Part shown: one piece after another, positions 19,323-29,571 of the stretch
How positions within the stretch are numbered: the first letter of the stretch is position 1
Layout of the letters: each line of letters starts with the position of its first letter
Assembly: GCF_014646915.1 (NCBI RefSeq)
Contig: NZ_BMOE01000011.1
Coordinates: 62,001-126,000 of the forward strand
Reading direction: 5' to 3'
DNA from: Deinococcus aquiradiocola
Lineage (GTDB): Bacteria; Deinococcota; Deinococci; Deinococcales; Deinococcaceae
Length of the DNA stretch: 64,000 nt
Program-made: the position numbers and the translations under genes
Notes under the pieces: model-generated
Seen by the model: only the letters and a program-made list of their open reading frames with translations
What the model was told of the DNA's origin: nothing
The model's database searches: none

Positions 19323-21085
19323 ATCGTTCCCACCGGGTCGGCCACAGGCGGGCCGGCGCACGTCACGCCCTGCTTCCCCTGCTGACGCTCTCGCTGCTGG
19401 CGGGCGTGCCCGCGCCCGCACTGGCGCAGTCGGCCGCGCCGGTGGTGGCGGCCGCGCCGAACGCGGCGCGCAGCGTGCTCAGCCTGTCCAGTTACCGCGA
19501 CATGGCGGGCTCGCTCGACCGGGCCGTGCGGGACCGGCCGGTGAGCAGCGCGTCGAGCCTCGCGGACCTCGACCGGGCCACGGCCGCGTACGCGGTCCTG
19601 AAGCCGGGCCTGAGCAGCAGCCTGCTGACCCGTCACCTGGAGGAGACGCTGCAGGCGTCCCGCGCGTCCCTGAGTCGCGCGCCCGCCGATCTGGAAGGGC
19701 AGGTGACGCAGGCGCGCGCGCTGCTGCGCAAGGCGCTGTACGACCAGACGCTGGGGCAGCTGGGTGCGGCGTCCGGCGGGACGCCCCCGGCGGCGCAGGC
19801 GGCCCTGCTGGCCGACGAGTTCTCGCTGCAGGGCGCAGGGCGCAGCGCGTTCCTGAAGGCCGTGAGCGGGCGGGACGCCGGGAGTGCCGCGAGGCTGCTG
19901 CGGAGCGCGGCGGCACAGAAGGTGCAGGCGAACCTCGCACAGGCGAACGCGCCGCAGAACGCGAACGACCGCACCGCGACGTACCTGTCGCTGGCACGCG
20001 CGTCGGCGTGGTTCACGGTGGTGCAGGACGCGCCGGACAGTGGCGGCCTGACGATTCCGCTGTTCACGCAGGCGCTGCAGCAGCTCACGGCAGGCGACAC
20101 GGCGGGCCTGACGGGCACGCTGTCCACCCTGAAGCGCAGCGCGGCGGCCTTCGTGACGGCCAGTACGACCGCCGTGAAGACCGGCACGGCGGCACCCGCC
20201 AGCACCAGCACGGCAGGCACCGCCAGTACAGCGCAGCCCGCCACCATTCCCGCCACGCCCACCCAGGGCACGGCGACCCCGAGCGCGTCCACCCCCGCGA
20301 CAGCCACGCCCGCCACGTCCACGCCGGTGGTCGCGTCGCCCGCCCGCGTCAGCCCGCAGGACCAGCAGAAGGCCAGCCTGAACGCCACGTACGCGGCCCT
20401 GTCGCGCGCGCAGGCGGCCGCCGGGCACGCGAACCTCGACGAGGCGCGCACGCAGATCGGCACGGCGGCCGTCACGCTCGTGCGCGGCGGCCTGAACAGC
20501 ACCGCCGGGTACGACACGCTCCTCTCGGACCTGAACGCCCTGCAGAGCCGCAGCGGCCTGCGCGCCAGCGACGTGCAGGCCGTGATCGGCGAACTGAGCA
20601 ACGTGGAGGCGCTCGCCAACGCGCGCCCCGTCAGCGCGCTCGACGCGACGAGCACCGCCGTGAGCCGCATCGGCACGCCCCTCTGGCCGCTGCTGTTCCT
20701 GATCGTGGGCCTGCTCGCGCTGTACCCGCTGTACCTGCTGAACCTCGCGTTCGGCGGGCGCAACAACTACTGGAAGGCCATCGCGGTCAGCCTGCTGCTG
20801 CTGGTCCTGCCGGTGCTGCTGGAAGGTCTGGGCGGCACCCTCGCGTACCTCGGGGACCTGAGCGGCGTGGGCTTCCTGCGCTCCCTCGGGAACCTGAGCC
20901 TGCATCAGGGCGCGTGGGGCCTGCCGGTGTGGCTGCTGCTGGCGGCCGTGTCGGTCGGGCTCGCCAGTTACGGCTTCCGGGGCCTGTGCCGTCAGTTCGG
21001 CCTGCTGGGCGGGTCGGGCGGCAGCGCGAACGCCACCCGCATCGACGGGCCGCAGCCGGCCCTCGACTGGGACGAGGAACTGTGA
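19319..21085 (+). CDS. Secreted/membrane protein of unknown function
   Basis: 588 aa. An N-terminal signal peptide (basic start, hydrophobic core LLPLLTLSLLAGV, AxA-type site APALAQ near residue 36) is followed by a long Ala-rich helical region. Then comes a T/A/P/S low-complexity linker (about residues 285-345), another helical domain, and three hydrophobic segments at about 458-478, 483-505 and 532-553. The C-terminal tail ends LDWDEEL. The topology suggests an envelope-anchored protein with a large extracytoplasmic part. No family recognised. It is in an operon with the Roadblock gene before it and a coiled-coil gene after it. Confidence 0.7.
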   Translation: MNRSHRVGHRRAGARHALLPLLTLSLLAGVPAPALAQSAAPVVAAAPNAARSVLSLSSYRDMAGSLDRAVRDRPVSSASSLADLDRATAAYAVLKPGLSSSLLTRHLEETLQASRASLSRAPADLEGQVTQARALLRKALYDQTLGQLGAASGGTPPAAQAALLADEFSLQGAGRSAFLKAVSGRDAGSAARLLRSAAAQKVQANLAQANAPQNANDRTATYLSLARASAWFTVVQDAPDSGGLTIPLFTQALQQLTAGDTAGLTGTLSTLKRSAAAFVTASTTAVKTGTAAPASTSTAGTASTAQPATIPATPTQGTATPSASTPATATPATSTPVVASPARVSPQDQQKASLNATYAALSRAQAAAGHANLDEARTQIGTAAVTLVRGGLNSTAGYDTLLSDLNALQSRSGLRASDVQAVIGELSNVEALANARPVSALDATSTAVSRIGTPLWPLLFLIVGLLALYPLYLLNLAFGGRNNYWKAIAVSLLLLVLPVLLEGLGGTLAYLGDLSGVGFLRSLGNLSLHQGAWGLPVWLLLAAVSVGLASYGFRGLCRQFGLLGGSGGSANATRIDGPQPALDWDEEL

Positions 21086-21132
21086 TGCCCCGCCTGACGC
21101 GCCTGCGGCCTGAACGGACGGTCCGCCCATGA
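21085..21132 (+). CDS. Possible 15-codon coupling micro-ORF
   Basis: ATG at 21085 shares its A with the preceding stop (TGATG). The frame encodes MPRLTRLRPERTVRP and ends at a TGA (21130-21132) that overlaps the next gene's ATG (ATGA). It would carry ribosomes across the 43-bp gap between the two large genes. It may be chance in such GC-rich DNA, and the peptide itself has no recognisable function. Confidence 0.3.
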   Translation: MPRLTRLRPERTVRP

Positions 21133-23357
21133 TGGTGCACCGCAGCACCATGAAGATGCTCAGCGACCTGATCTCCCCCAAGGCGCTGGAACGCATCCTG
21201 TCGGACGCGGCGCGCGAGCGTCACGTGACGCTCTCCACGCTGGACGTGCCGACCCTGCAGGACATCCTGAAGCGCGACATCTACAAGCGCCTGCAGCTGA
21301 GCATCCCGGCCGCGCTCGCCAAGCGCCGCGTGCAGGAGGTGCTGGAGAGCCTGGAGCAGGAGGCCGTACGGCAGACGGCCGAGAGTCACACCACGCAGAT
21401 CATCACGCTGGAGGACCAGGCGAAGCAGTTCGCGCTGTACTTCGACTGGCCGGAAACGCAGCGCCTGCGCGCCGTGCTGAGCGTGGCGAGGCAGACGACC
21501 GCCGAAGGACGCGACGCGGAAACCCTGCTGCTGGAAGGCGCGGAACTCATCGAGACGCTGGAACGCAAGCTGCGCGAGGGGCTCGTCACGCAGGGGCAGG
21601 ACCTGTCGGAACTGAAGGCCAGCCTGGGGCGGCTGGCGGGCGTGGGCGGCCCGAAAATCAAGCGGCTGGAGGCGCTCGTCAAGCAGATCAGCGAGGCGCA
21701 GGAGAGCCGCACGCTGCTGCCCGCCGAGGTGGAGCGCGCGCTCGCGCTGACGCTCACGCTGCGCAAGCAGGTGGAGTCGTCGGTGGTGCAGCAGCTCAAG
21801 CCCGAGCAGAAGGCCGAGATGGTGGACGGCATGCTCGTCACCGGGCACGACGAGGTGCAGCCCTTCGACATCTCGCTGCTGTCACCGGAAGCGCAGGCGC
21901 GCGTGCAGACGCTGGAACGCGAGCACGAGGCGCGCCAGCTGACCGAACTCGCGCGGGAACACGCGGCGCTGCTGCGGCACGACCCGGACCTCGACGCGGA
22001 ACTCACGGGCCTGCGCGACCGGTCGAACGCCGCGCAGGTGCTGGGCGAGCCCGCCATCACCGCGCTGCGCGAACGCCTCGCGCAGGCCCGCGCCGACCGG
22101 ATGACGCAGCAGCAGACGCAGCTCACGGAACTGTCCGCGCGTCTCGAACACCTCGGCGTGCAGGGACACGACGAGTCCGTGCAGCTCGCGCGGCAGCTGC
22201 TGTCTGTCGTGCAGGGCACGCAGCAGGCGGGCGGCCTCGCGCTGGACGAACTCGCGCAGCTGGGCGACCTCGTCACGACCCTGGAATCCAGCGACGCGCG
22301 CAGCCGCGAGCAGCTGATGGCCCTGCAGCGCGAGACCTTCGAACTGGAGCGGCGCGCGCGTGAAGTGCCGGGCGCCCTGACGGACCTGCAGCCGCTCATC
22401 GAGCAGGCGCGCGCCACGCTGGCCGCCGGTCAGAACGCAGACCTGGAACCGCTGTGGAGCATCCTGGAGCGCCGCATGGGCGAGGCGGCGCAGCAGCGCG
22501 AGCAGATGGACGCCCGCGCGGCACGCGTCATGCAGGACTACGACCGTTACCGCCACCTGGCGGGCGAGACCATCCAGAAGCTCGGGCGGCTCGCGGACGT
22601 GCTGCGCGAACAGCAGCGGCTCGGCACGCTGTCCAGCGACGCCCGCACCCGCTACCTGCAGACGCTGGAGAGTGCCGAGGCCCTGCTGACGGAAGCGCAG
22701 GCGGAATTCCAGGCGGCGCGGGAGGTCACGGCGACCTTCGGGGCGGACGCCCTGTCGGACCTGCTGGGCGTGTTCGACTCGGACGCCTTCGAGCAGAACG
22801 ACGTGGCCACCGACCTGCTCAGCACCGAGAGCAGCGCCCCCATCCACACGGACCCCGCCCAGCATGAGAATGCGCCTGCCCGCGCCTCGCAGGACCCCTT
22901 TGGGCTGGCGGCGTTGCTGGCGGCCACGTCCACCCAGCCTGCCCCGGCACTGGAGGAGGCGACGCTGTTCGAGTCGGCGCTCCCCTTCCCGTCCGGAACG
23001 CCGGATCTCGCGAACCTGACCCTGCCGCCCGCCGGGACGCCCGACCTGCCTCACGGGGTACTCGTGCGGACGTGGCGCGTCACGAAGGGACAGGTGGTGG
23101 AAGGGGACCTCTCCCCCGCCGGCGACTGGTCCACCGAGACGGACTGCGAGGCGGACGTGCTGCGCCTCGCGTGGCTGGCCGATCAGGCGGCCGAACTGCA
23201 CCCCTCGCGCCTCACGCTGGACGTGGGGGGGCGCTGCTGGCTCACGCTGCCTCAGCTGGGCGGCAGCACCCTGGTGGTGTACGCGCCGGACCTCGTGATG
23301 GCCGAACGGGCCGCCGCGCAGTGGGCAGAGCGAGGGACGGGCCTCATCCAGAACTGA
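21129..23357 (+). CDS. Large coiled-coil protein with a globular C-terminal domain
   Basis: 742 aa. From about residue 30 to 560 it is almost entirely charged helix, with heptad-like runs suggestive of long coiled coils. A Pro/Ala/Ser-rich linker follows (about 575-640). The last 95 residues (GVLVRTWRVTKGQVVEGDL...DVGGRCWLTLPQLGGSTLVVYAPD) look like a compact alpha/beta domain resembling a Roadblock/profilin-type fold, which is an inference from the strand pattern. No signal peptide is seen, so it is probably cytoplasmic. Third gene of the Roadblock operon. An ATG at 21150 is an alternative start, but the ATGA overlap with the micro-ORF favours 21129. Confidence 0.65.
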   Translation: MMVHRSTMKMLSDLISPKALERILSDAARERHVTLSTLDVPTLQDILKRDIYKRLQLSIPAALAKRRVQEVLESLEQEAVRQTAESHTTQIITLEDQAKQFALYFDWPETQRLRAVLSVARQTTAEGRDAETLLLEGAELIETLERKLREGLVTQGQDLSELKASLGRLAGVGGPKIKRLEALVKQISEAQESRTLLPAEVERALALTLTLRKQVESSVVQQLKPEQKAEMVDGMLVTGHDEVQPFDISLLSPEAQARVQTLEREHEARQLTELAREHAALLRHDPDLDAELTGLRDRSNAAQVLGEPAITALRERLAQARADRMTQQQTQLTELSARLEHLGVQGHDESVQLARQLLSVVQGTQQAGGLALDELAQLGDLVTTLESSDARSREQLMALQRETFELERRAREVPGALTDLQPLIEQARATLAAGQNADLEPLWSILERRMGEAAQQREQMDARAARVMQDYDRYRHLAGETIQKLGRLADVLREQQRLGTLSSDARTRYLQTLESAEALLTEAQAEFQAAREVTATFGADALSDLLGVFDSDAFEQNDVATDLLSTESSAPIHTDPAQHENAPARASQDPFGLAALLAATSTQPAPALEEATLFESALPFPSGTPDLANLTLPPAGTPDLPHGVLVRTWRVTKGQVVEGDLSPAGDWSTETDCEADVLRLAWLADQAAELHPSRLTLDVGGRCWLTLPQLGGSTLVVYAPDLVMAERAAAQWAERGTGLIQN

Positions 23358-23382
23358 CACGGCCAGGCAGGGAAAGAAACTG

Positions 23383-23424
23383 AATCCGCGCGCCCCGACC
23401 AGAGAAGGTCGGGGCGCGCGGATT
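23383..23424. terminator. 18-bp perfect hairpin between convergent genes
   Basis: AATCCGCGCGCCCCGACC (23383-23400) pairs perfectly with 23407-23424 around a six-base loop AGAGAA. It lies between the convergent coiled-coil gene and DUF937 gene and can serve both strands. Confidence 0.75.
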
Positions 23425-23452
23425 CCCTGAAGTTCAGCTCGTTCCGGTCTTA

Positions 23453-23577
23453 TACGGTGTTGATCCGATTCCAGGGATGCCGGGAACAGCACCGACATCC
23501 CTTCCACCTCCTCAACACCGGACTTGTTGGTGCTCGCTTCGCTCGGCTGAACTCTACAAGTTCAGCTCAAAACCGTA
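23453..23577. repeat. MITE-like repeat, copy B (short form)
   Basis: 125 bp, from TACGGTGTTGATCCG to ...CTCAAAACCGTA. Flanked by TTA at 23450-23452 and TTA at 23578-23580. The right TTA is the complement of the TAA stop of the DUF937 gene. It lacks about 40 internal bases present in copy A. Just to its left (23428-23452), GAAGTTCAGCTC...CCGGTCTTA resembles the hairpin end of an older copy. Confidence 0.85.
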
Positions 23578-24174
23578 TTACTTCTTGCCGCCGAGCAGGC
23601 TGCCGAGCAGGCCACCCAGGTCAGGCTGCGAGGACTGGTTCTGCGTCTGGGCCTGTGTGTTGCCACCGCCGAGCAGTCCGCCGAGCAGACCGCCCAGACC
23701 GCCCATGCTGCTGCCGCCCGCACCACCGAGCAGACCACCGAGCAGGTCGCCCAGACCGCCGGCCGCGCCGCCCTGGTTCTGCGTGCGGCCCAGCGCGCCG
23801 AGCACCAGGGGCGCCACGATGCTCAGGATCTGCATGGCCATCTGCGGGTCGATACCGGCGTGCTGCGCGACGGCGTTCGCGGCGGCGGGCGTCTGCGCAC
23901 CGAAGGCGTGGTTCAGGATGGCCGCGCCGTCCTGCGTGTTGGGCAGCTGACCCTGAGCGAACCCGTCGAGGCTGCTGCCGTCGTGCTGCTGCAGGGCGCT
24001 GCTGAGCGCGGCCTCACCGTCCGGCGACTGCGCGTTGTGGTTCAGGGCGCTCAGGATGAGCGGAATGCTGGCCTGCATGGCGGCCTGCGTCTGTTCCGGG
24101 GTGGCGCCCACCTGGGAGGCCACACTGCTGGCCTGGGTGGGGAGCAGACCGCCGAGCATGTCGAGTACGTTCAT
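23578..24174 (-). CDS. DUF937-family protein with GGL-rich repeats
   Basis: 198 aa. An N-terminal DUF937 domain (MNVLDMLGGLLP...IPLILSALNHNA, and a second helical copy ending VAPLVLGALGR) is followed by a Gly/Leu-rich segment with repeated LGGLLGG units and a C-terminal GGLLGSLLGGKK. DUF937 proteins (YidB-like) have no established function. The start at 24174 is set by GGAGG six bases upstream. An upstream ATG at 24213 has none. The stop codon TAA is immediately abutted by repeat copy B. Confidence 0.8.
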   Translation of the reverse strand: MNVLDMLGGLLPTQASSVASQVGATPEQTQAAMQASIPLILSALNHNAQSPDGEAALSSALQQHDGSSLDGFAQGQLPNTQDGAAILNHAFGAQTPAAANAVAQHAGIDPQMAMQILSIVAPLVLGALGRTQNQGGAAGGLGDLLGGLLGGAGGSSMGGLGGLLGGLLGGGNTQAQTQNQSSQPDLGGLLGSLLGGKK

Positions 24175-24319
24175 GGTGTTCCTCCGGTGGTCCGGACGGA
24201 CCGGCCAGTGCATCCCCGGCGGGTGGGGAGCGGCAGGTCAGGTTCTCCGGACACGGTCATCATAGGTGGTCGGGCGGGTTCCCGCTTCCCCCGACGGAGG
24301 CGTCCGCCGGGGGGAGTGA

Positions 24320-24483
24320 GACGGTTTTGAGCTGAACTTGTAGAGTTCAGCCGAGCGAAGCGAGTGCCAACAAGTACGGTTTGGAGGAGATGGAAGCGGG
24401 CAGGCGTCCTGCAGGGCGCTGTTCTGCCCAAGAAGGGATGTCGGTGCTGCTTCCGGCATCCCTGGAATCGGATCAAAACCGGA
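24320..24483. repeat. MITE-like repeat, copy C
   Basis: 164 bp, same orientation as copy A (hairpin end GAGCTGAACTTGTAGAGTTCAGC on the left). Its ends are slightly mutated (GACGG... and ...CCGGA). It is flanked by TGA at 24317-24319 and TGA at 24484-24486. It fills most of the 344-bp gap between the DUF937 gene and the SDR gene, which holds no other recognisable feature. It is the one complete copy whose edges do not coincide with a stop codon. Confidence 0.8.
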
Positions 24484-24518
24484 TGACGCGCGGTTCCCTG
24501 ACCTTCGGGGCGGCCGTG

Positions 24519-25241
24519 TTACTTGCGGGGCGGCTGGGCGGGACGCACCTCGACGCGGCTCGGCAGGGTGCGGGGGTGCATGGCGAGCAGGTCCATCACG
24601 ATCTGCGCGAGGTCTTCCGGCTGGATCTTCCAGGCGTCCGTGTCGGCGTCCGGCTGGTGCCCGGCGAAGTGCGTGGCGACGCTGCCCGGCATGATCTGCG
24701 ACACCTTGATGCCCAGCGGGCGCAGGTCCAGCATGATCGCCTCGGAGAAGCCGTTCATGCCGAACTTGCTGGCGTTGTAGGCGCTGCCGCCCGCGAAGGG
24801 GTTCTTGCCCGCGAGGCTGCTGAGCAGCAGCACGTACCCCTGCGTGCGCGACAGGGCGGGAATGGCGGCCTTGACGGTGTGGAAGGCCCCGGTGAGGTTG
24901 GTGTCGATGACTTCGCTCCACTGTTCGGGCGTCATGTCCTGCACGGGCGCGAAGTTGCCGAGGCCCGCGTTCACGAACAGCACGTCCAGCCCGCCGAACG
25001 CGGCGACGTGCGCGTCCACGGCGTCCTGTACGGCCGTGAAGTCGCGCACGTCGCACACGACGCCGCGTGCGCCCTCACCGAGCTGCGCGGCGGCCGCTTC
25101 GATCTCGGCGGCGTTGCGGCTGGTGACCGTGACCTGATACCCGCCCTTCAGGAGGGCCTCGGCGGTCGCGTACCCGATGCCTTTGCTGCCGCCCGTGACG
25201 AAGGCGCTCTTGCGTGCCGTGCCTGCTTGCGTGTCGTTCAT
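24519..25241 (-). CDS. Short-chain dehydrogenase/reductase
   Basis: 240 aa classical SDR. Cofactor loop TGGSKGIG near residues 16-23, NAG motif (VNAGLG), catalytic Ser in LLSSLAG and YNASK. It resembles 3-oxoacyl-reductase/YdfG-like SDRs, but is not the FabG of the fab operon and the substrate is unknown. C-terminal extension PSRVEVRPAQPPRK. A TAGCGT box is six bases before the ATG (leaderless). Confidence 0.85.
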   Translation of the reverse strand: MNDTQAGTARKSAFVTGGSKGIGYATAEALLKGGYQVTVTSRNAAEIEAAAAQLGEGARGVVCDVRDFTAVQDAVDAHVAAFGGLDVLFVNAGLGNFAPVQDMTPEQWSEVIDTNLTGAFHTVKAAIPALSRTQGYVLLLSSLAGKNPFAGGSAYNASKFGMNGFSEAIMLDLRPLGIKVSQIMPGSVATHFAGHQPDADTDAWKIQPEDLAQIVMDLLAMHPRTLPSRVEVRPAQPPRK

Positions 25242-25369
25242 GCTGGCACGCTAACACGCGGCCGGGCCGGAGAAAGGGTGTCTGAAGGTCAGGTCAAGCC
25301 GGACGCGCCCACCCCCTGTGGAGGGCGGGCGCGTCCGGTGGTGTGGCGGGCGGGGTGACTCCCGGCCGG

Positions 25370-25873
25370 TCAGGGGAGCTTGGCGACGAGCTTGTCGTAG
25401 ATGTAGTTGAAGGCGTCCGCGCGGTGCGTGTACACGTCCCACACCCCGAAGCGGTCCTGCAGCACGGCACTGTTCTTGGCGCGTTTCAGGTCGACGCGCA
25501 CCTGGAAGCTCTCCCAGGGGACGAGCGCGCCGGGCATGGTGGCGGAGGGCCGCAGGGTGATGACGCCGGGCGTGGCGGGGTCCGTCACGAACTTCGCGTT
25601 CGGGTACTTGCGCTGGATGGCGCCCTGCAGGTCGTGCTGCAGCGCCGTGACGACCATCTGCTTCTGGTCCGCGCCGAGCAGGTTCACGTTGCCCTCGATG
25701 GTGGGGGGCAGCACGACGTACGTGCCGGACTGCAGGTTCGCCTGCGTCCAGCCGGCCGCGGCCTGCGCGGACGCGCTGGTGGACTGCGGCGCGGCCGCCT
25801 GCACCAGGGAGACGGGAAGGGTCAGCAGGGCCAGGACGGCCAGAGTCTGCGTGCGGGGGGGCTTGATCTTCAT
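25370..25873 (-). CDS. Secreted protein of unknown function
   Basis: 167 aa with a clear signal peptide (MKIKPPRTQ then hydrophobic TLAVLALLTLPVSLV, cleavage about VQA-A at residue 26). The mature part is a beta-rich domain of about 140 residues (GTYVVLPPTIEGNVNLLGADQ..., VITLRPSATMPG) with no recognised family and no lipobox cysteine. The ATG at 25873 gives the signal peptide directly. An upstream ATG at 25966 would mask it. Transcribed divergently from mazG. Confidence 0.7.
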   Translation of the reverse strand: MKIKPPRTQTLAVLALLTLPVSLVQAAAPQSTSASAQAAAGWTQANLQSGTYVVLPPTIEGNVNLLGADQKQMVVTALQHDLQGAIQRKYPNAKFVTDPATPGVITLRPSATMPGALVPWESFQVRVDLKRAKNSAVLQDRFGVWDVYTHRADAFNYIYDKLVAKLP

Positions 25874-26004
25874 GCTCTCAGTGCACCACATGCAAGCTGA
25901 CGGGAGATGGGGTGGGCGTGAGTGGTCTTCCGGTTGCCTGAAGGTGGGGGCTCCGGGCGCCCGCACGCCCTCACGTCCGGTGGGCGGACGCTAGCATGAA
26001 CGGC

Positions 26005-26658
26005 ATGGTTGACCTGTTAGGCACGATGCGCCGTCTGCGCGCCCCGGACGGCTGCCCCTGGGACCGGGAGCAGACGCACGAAACGCTCCGCCCGTACCTG
26101 CTGGAGGAGGCGGCCGAAGCGGCGGACGCCATCACGGCCGGGAACCTGCCGGAACTCGCCGGGGAGCTGGGCGACGTGCTGCTGCAGGTGGCGTTTCACA
26201 GCGTGATCGCGGAGGAGGCCGGGCACTTCACGTACGCGGACGTGGAGCGCGGCATCGTCGAGAAGCTCGAGCGGCGTCACCCGCACGTGTTCGGGGACGT
26301 GCAGGTGAGCGGCAGTGACGAGGTGGCGAGCAACTGGCAGGCCATCAAGGCGCAGGAGCGCGGCGGGCGGGACCGCACCCTGACGGAACGGATTCCCTCG
26401 GCGCTGGGCGCACTGGCGCGCGAAGCGCAGGCGCAGCGGCTCCTGCAGCGCGAACGGCCCGGCGGCGCGCCGCAGGCTGCAGGGCAGGGTGACGTGGGCG
26501 CGGTGCGGGAGGCCCTGCGGGACGCGGACGGCGAGGCGGGCGTGGCGCGCCTTCTGTCGGCCGTCGTGGCGTTCGCCCGCGCGCAGGGCGTGGACCCGGA
26601 ACTGGCCCTGCGCGCCCACACGGCCCGCACCCTGCAGGCCGCGGAGGCGAACCCTTGA
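26005..26658 (+). CDS. mazG: MazG nucleoside triphosphate pyrophosphohydrolase
   Basis: Hydrolyses (d)NTPs, including damaged or signalling nucleotides, to NMP and PPi. 217 aa. [13 protein letters not shown] is at residues 16-28, and the metal-binding set is Glu34, Glu35, Glu38 with Glu54 and Asp57 (EEAAE...ELGD). The start is moved to the ATG at 26005 because TAGCAT lies seven bases upstream and the family normally begins about this point. The ATG at 25996 overlaps the -10 box. Overlaps the Nudix gene as TTGA, so two nucleotide-sanitising hydrolases are coupled. Confidence 0.92.
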   Translation: MVDLLGTMRRLRAPDGCPWDREQTHETLRPYLLEEAAEAADAITAGNLPELAGELGDVLLQVAFHSVIAEEAGHFTYADVERGIVEKLERRHPHVFGDVQVSGSDEVASNWQAIKAQERGGRDRTLTERIPSALGALAREAQAQRLLQRERPGGAPQAAGQGDVGAVREALRDADGEAGVARLLSAVVAFARAQGVDPELALRAHTARTLQAAEANP

Positions 26659-27218
26659 CGGAACCGGACCTGCTCGACGATCCCTTCGGCCTGTGGCTGA
26701 GCGGCCGCACCCGGCAGGGTCTGCACCTGCCGGACTTCCGGCGCGCGGCCGTGCTGGTGGGCCTGACGCTGGAACCGGACCCGCGCGTGCTGCTCACCGT
26801 GCGCTCCACGGCCCTCCCCACCCACAAGGGACAGATCAGCTTTCCCGGCGGGAGCCTGGAGGCGGACGAGACGACCGTGCAGGCCGCGCTGCGCGAGGCG
26901 CACGAGGAGGTGGGCCTCGACCCGGCCGGCGTGCAGGTGCTCGGCGAGCTGGACGACGTGTTCACGCCGTTCCGATTTCACGTGACGCCCGTCCTGGCGC
27001 GCCTCCCGGCAGAACTGCAGCTCAGTCCGGGCGACGAGGTGGCGGAACTGCTGCTGCCGCGCCTGTCGGAACTGCGGGCGGCCGTTCCCACCACGCAGGA
27101 GCGCGTCTCGCCGCTGGGCGACATGATCACCATCTACCACTACCCGTGGCGCGGGCACGACATCTGGGGCATGACGGCCCGCGTGCTGCGCGAGGTGCTG
27201 GAGAGCGGCGTGCAGTGA
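26655..27218 (+). CDS. Nudix hydrolase, CoA pyrophosphatase type, TTG start
   Basis: 187 aa. A complete Nudix box runs from Gly66 to Leu88 (REAHEEVGL at the end) and is preceded by the CoA-diphosphatase (NudL/UPF0035) signature [21 protein letters not shown] at about 46-66. That signature suggests cleavage of CoA or its derivatives. The TTG at 26655 overlaps the mazG stop. The stop TGA (27216-27218) is directly followed by a degenerate repeat remnant. Confidence 0.88.
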   Translation: MTEPDLLDDPFGLWLSGRTRQGLHLPDFRRAAVLVGLTLEPDPRVLLTVRSTALPTHKGQISFPGGSLEADETTVQAALREAHEEVGLDPAGVQVLGELDDVFTPFRFHVTPVLARLPAELQLSPGDEVAELLLPRLSELRAAVPTTQERVSPLGDMITIYHYPWRGHDIWGMTARVLREVLESGVQ

Positions 27219-27269
27219 CGCGAACTTGAGCCGAGCGCCTGAAGTTCAGCCGAGCGGCATACGGGGCCG
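27219..27269. repeat. Degenerate MITE-like repeat remnant, copy G
   Basis: Begins right after the Nudix stop codon. TTGAGCCGA and GAAGTTCAGCCGAGCG match the hairpin end of copies A-F, but the ends are eroded and no flanking duplication can be assigned. Treated as an old copy. Confidence 0.4.
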
Positions 27270-27371
27270 CCGTCCGGCCGTGAGCATCCAGGATGACAGG
27301 TGTGATCCGGACAGGAGCAGGTCGCATGGCTGCAAGTGCTGGCCCCGAACCGCGGCGCGCAGCGGCAAGGC

Positions 27372-27405
27372 AAGAAAGCGGCGCGCACGTTCATCCGTGC
27401 GCGCC
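27372..27405 (-). terminator. Terminator of folE
   Basis: Perfect 10-bp stem GGCGCGCACG/CGTGCGCGCC (27380-27389, 27396-27405) with a six-base loop. On the minus strand it is followed by GCTTTCTTG. It lies 20 bp after the folE stop. Confidence 0.7.
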
Positions 27406-27425
27406 TCGTTGAGGGGGTGCCGCGT

Positions 27426-28070
27426 TCAGCGGGCCGTGAAGTGACTCTGGATGTTGCTCATGAACTCCGCGCGGGTGCGGGAGTCCTCCTTGAACAGGCC
27501 GCGCATGGCGCTGGTGGTGGTGCTGGAGTTCTGCTTCTCCACGCCGCGCATCGCCATGCACAGGTGCACGCCTTCCAGCACGACGGCCACACCGACGGGG
27601 TTCAGGAGTTCCTGCACGGCCTCCGCGATCTGCGTGGTGAGGCGCTCCTGCACCTGCAGGCGGCGCGCGTACAGGTCCGTGATCCGTGCGAACTTCGACA
27701 GCCCGAGGATCTGCCCGCTGGGAATGTACCCGATGTGCGCGCGGCCGTAGAAGGGCAGCATGTGGTGCTCGCACATGCTGTAGAACTCGATGTCCTTCAC
27801 GACGACCATCTCGCTGCCCTCGGCGGCGAACACGGCGTCCCCGGCGACCTCCTGCAGGGTCTGGCGGTAACCGCCCGTCAGGAAGCCCCAGGCCTTCTCG
27901 ACGCGCTGCGGGGTCTTGAGGAGGCCCTCGCGGGCGGGGTCCTCCCCGATGCGTTCCAGCCAGCTGTGCGTCAGTTCGGCGAGACCGCTGCCGTCGGCGG
28001 CGGGGTTCACGGTGTCGTTTGTCTTGGGTATCGGCATGGTGTCGGCCTTTTCGGTGAGTCGAGCGGTCAC
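27426..28070 (-). CDS. folE: GTP cyclohydrolase I
   Basis: First step of tetrahydrofolate synthesis, GTP to dihydroneopterin triphosphate. 214 aa. Zinc ligands are Cys100 and His103 (CEHHMLPF) and Cys171 (VHLCMAMRG). The motif LGLSKFARI is also complete. GTG start at 28070 with GGAGGT four bases upstream. A TAGACT box about 35 bases further up is the likely -10. Confidence 0.95.
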   Translation of the reverse strand: MTARLTEKADTMPIPKTNDTVNPAADGSGLAELTHSWLERIGEDPAREGLLKTPQRVEKAWGFLTGGYRQTLQEVAGDAVFAAEGSEMVVVKDIEFYSMCEHHMLPFYGRAHIGYIPSGQILGLSKFARITDLYARRLQVQERLTTQIAEAVQELLNPVGVAVVLEGVHLCMAMRGVEKQNSSTTTSAMRGLFKEDSRTRAEFMSNIQSHFTAR

Positions 28071-28179
28071 GGGGACCTCCTTGAGTGCAGGAAGTCTAGT
28101 GGGCCGCCCGGCGTGCGATTGTCAGAGTTGCGCCAGACTCACCCGCGCGTCTCCTGGCGGCTGAGTCTGGCGGGGGTGG

Positions 28180-29397
<1,218 letters not shown>

Positions 29398-29482
29398 CTG
29401 ATGCTCCTGAACGCCACGCACGCAGACCGGGTTTCTCCCGGCCCAGGCCTCCTGCTCAGCGCCGCCGGAGCAGTCACGAGAC

Positions 29483-29509
29483 AAAAAAAAGCACGGTGCG
29501 TGGCACCGT
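29483..29509 (-). terminator. Intrinsic terminator of the E3BD/pseudo-E2 gene
   Basis: On the minus strand ACGGTGC-CAC-GCACCGT is followed within two bases by a run of eight T (A-run at 29483-29490 on the plus strand). It separates the 29572-31806 gene from purA. Confidence 0.85.
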
Positions 29510-29571
29510 ACTTCAGTTTATCAGGTTGTGGCGGGCGCGCGTCCCGTCCGGTCCAGACGGGTGGACGCGCG

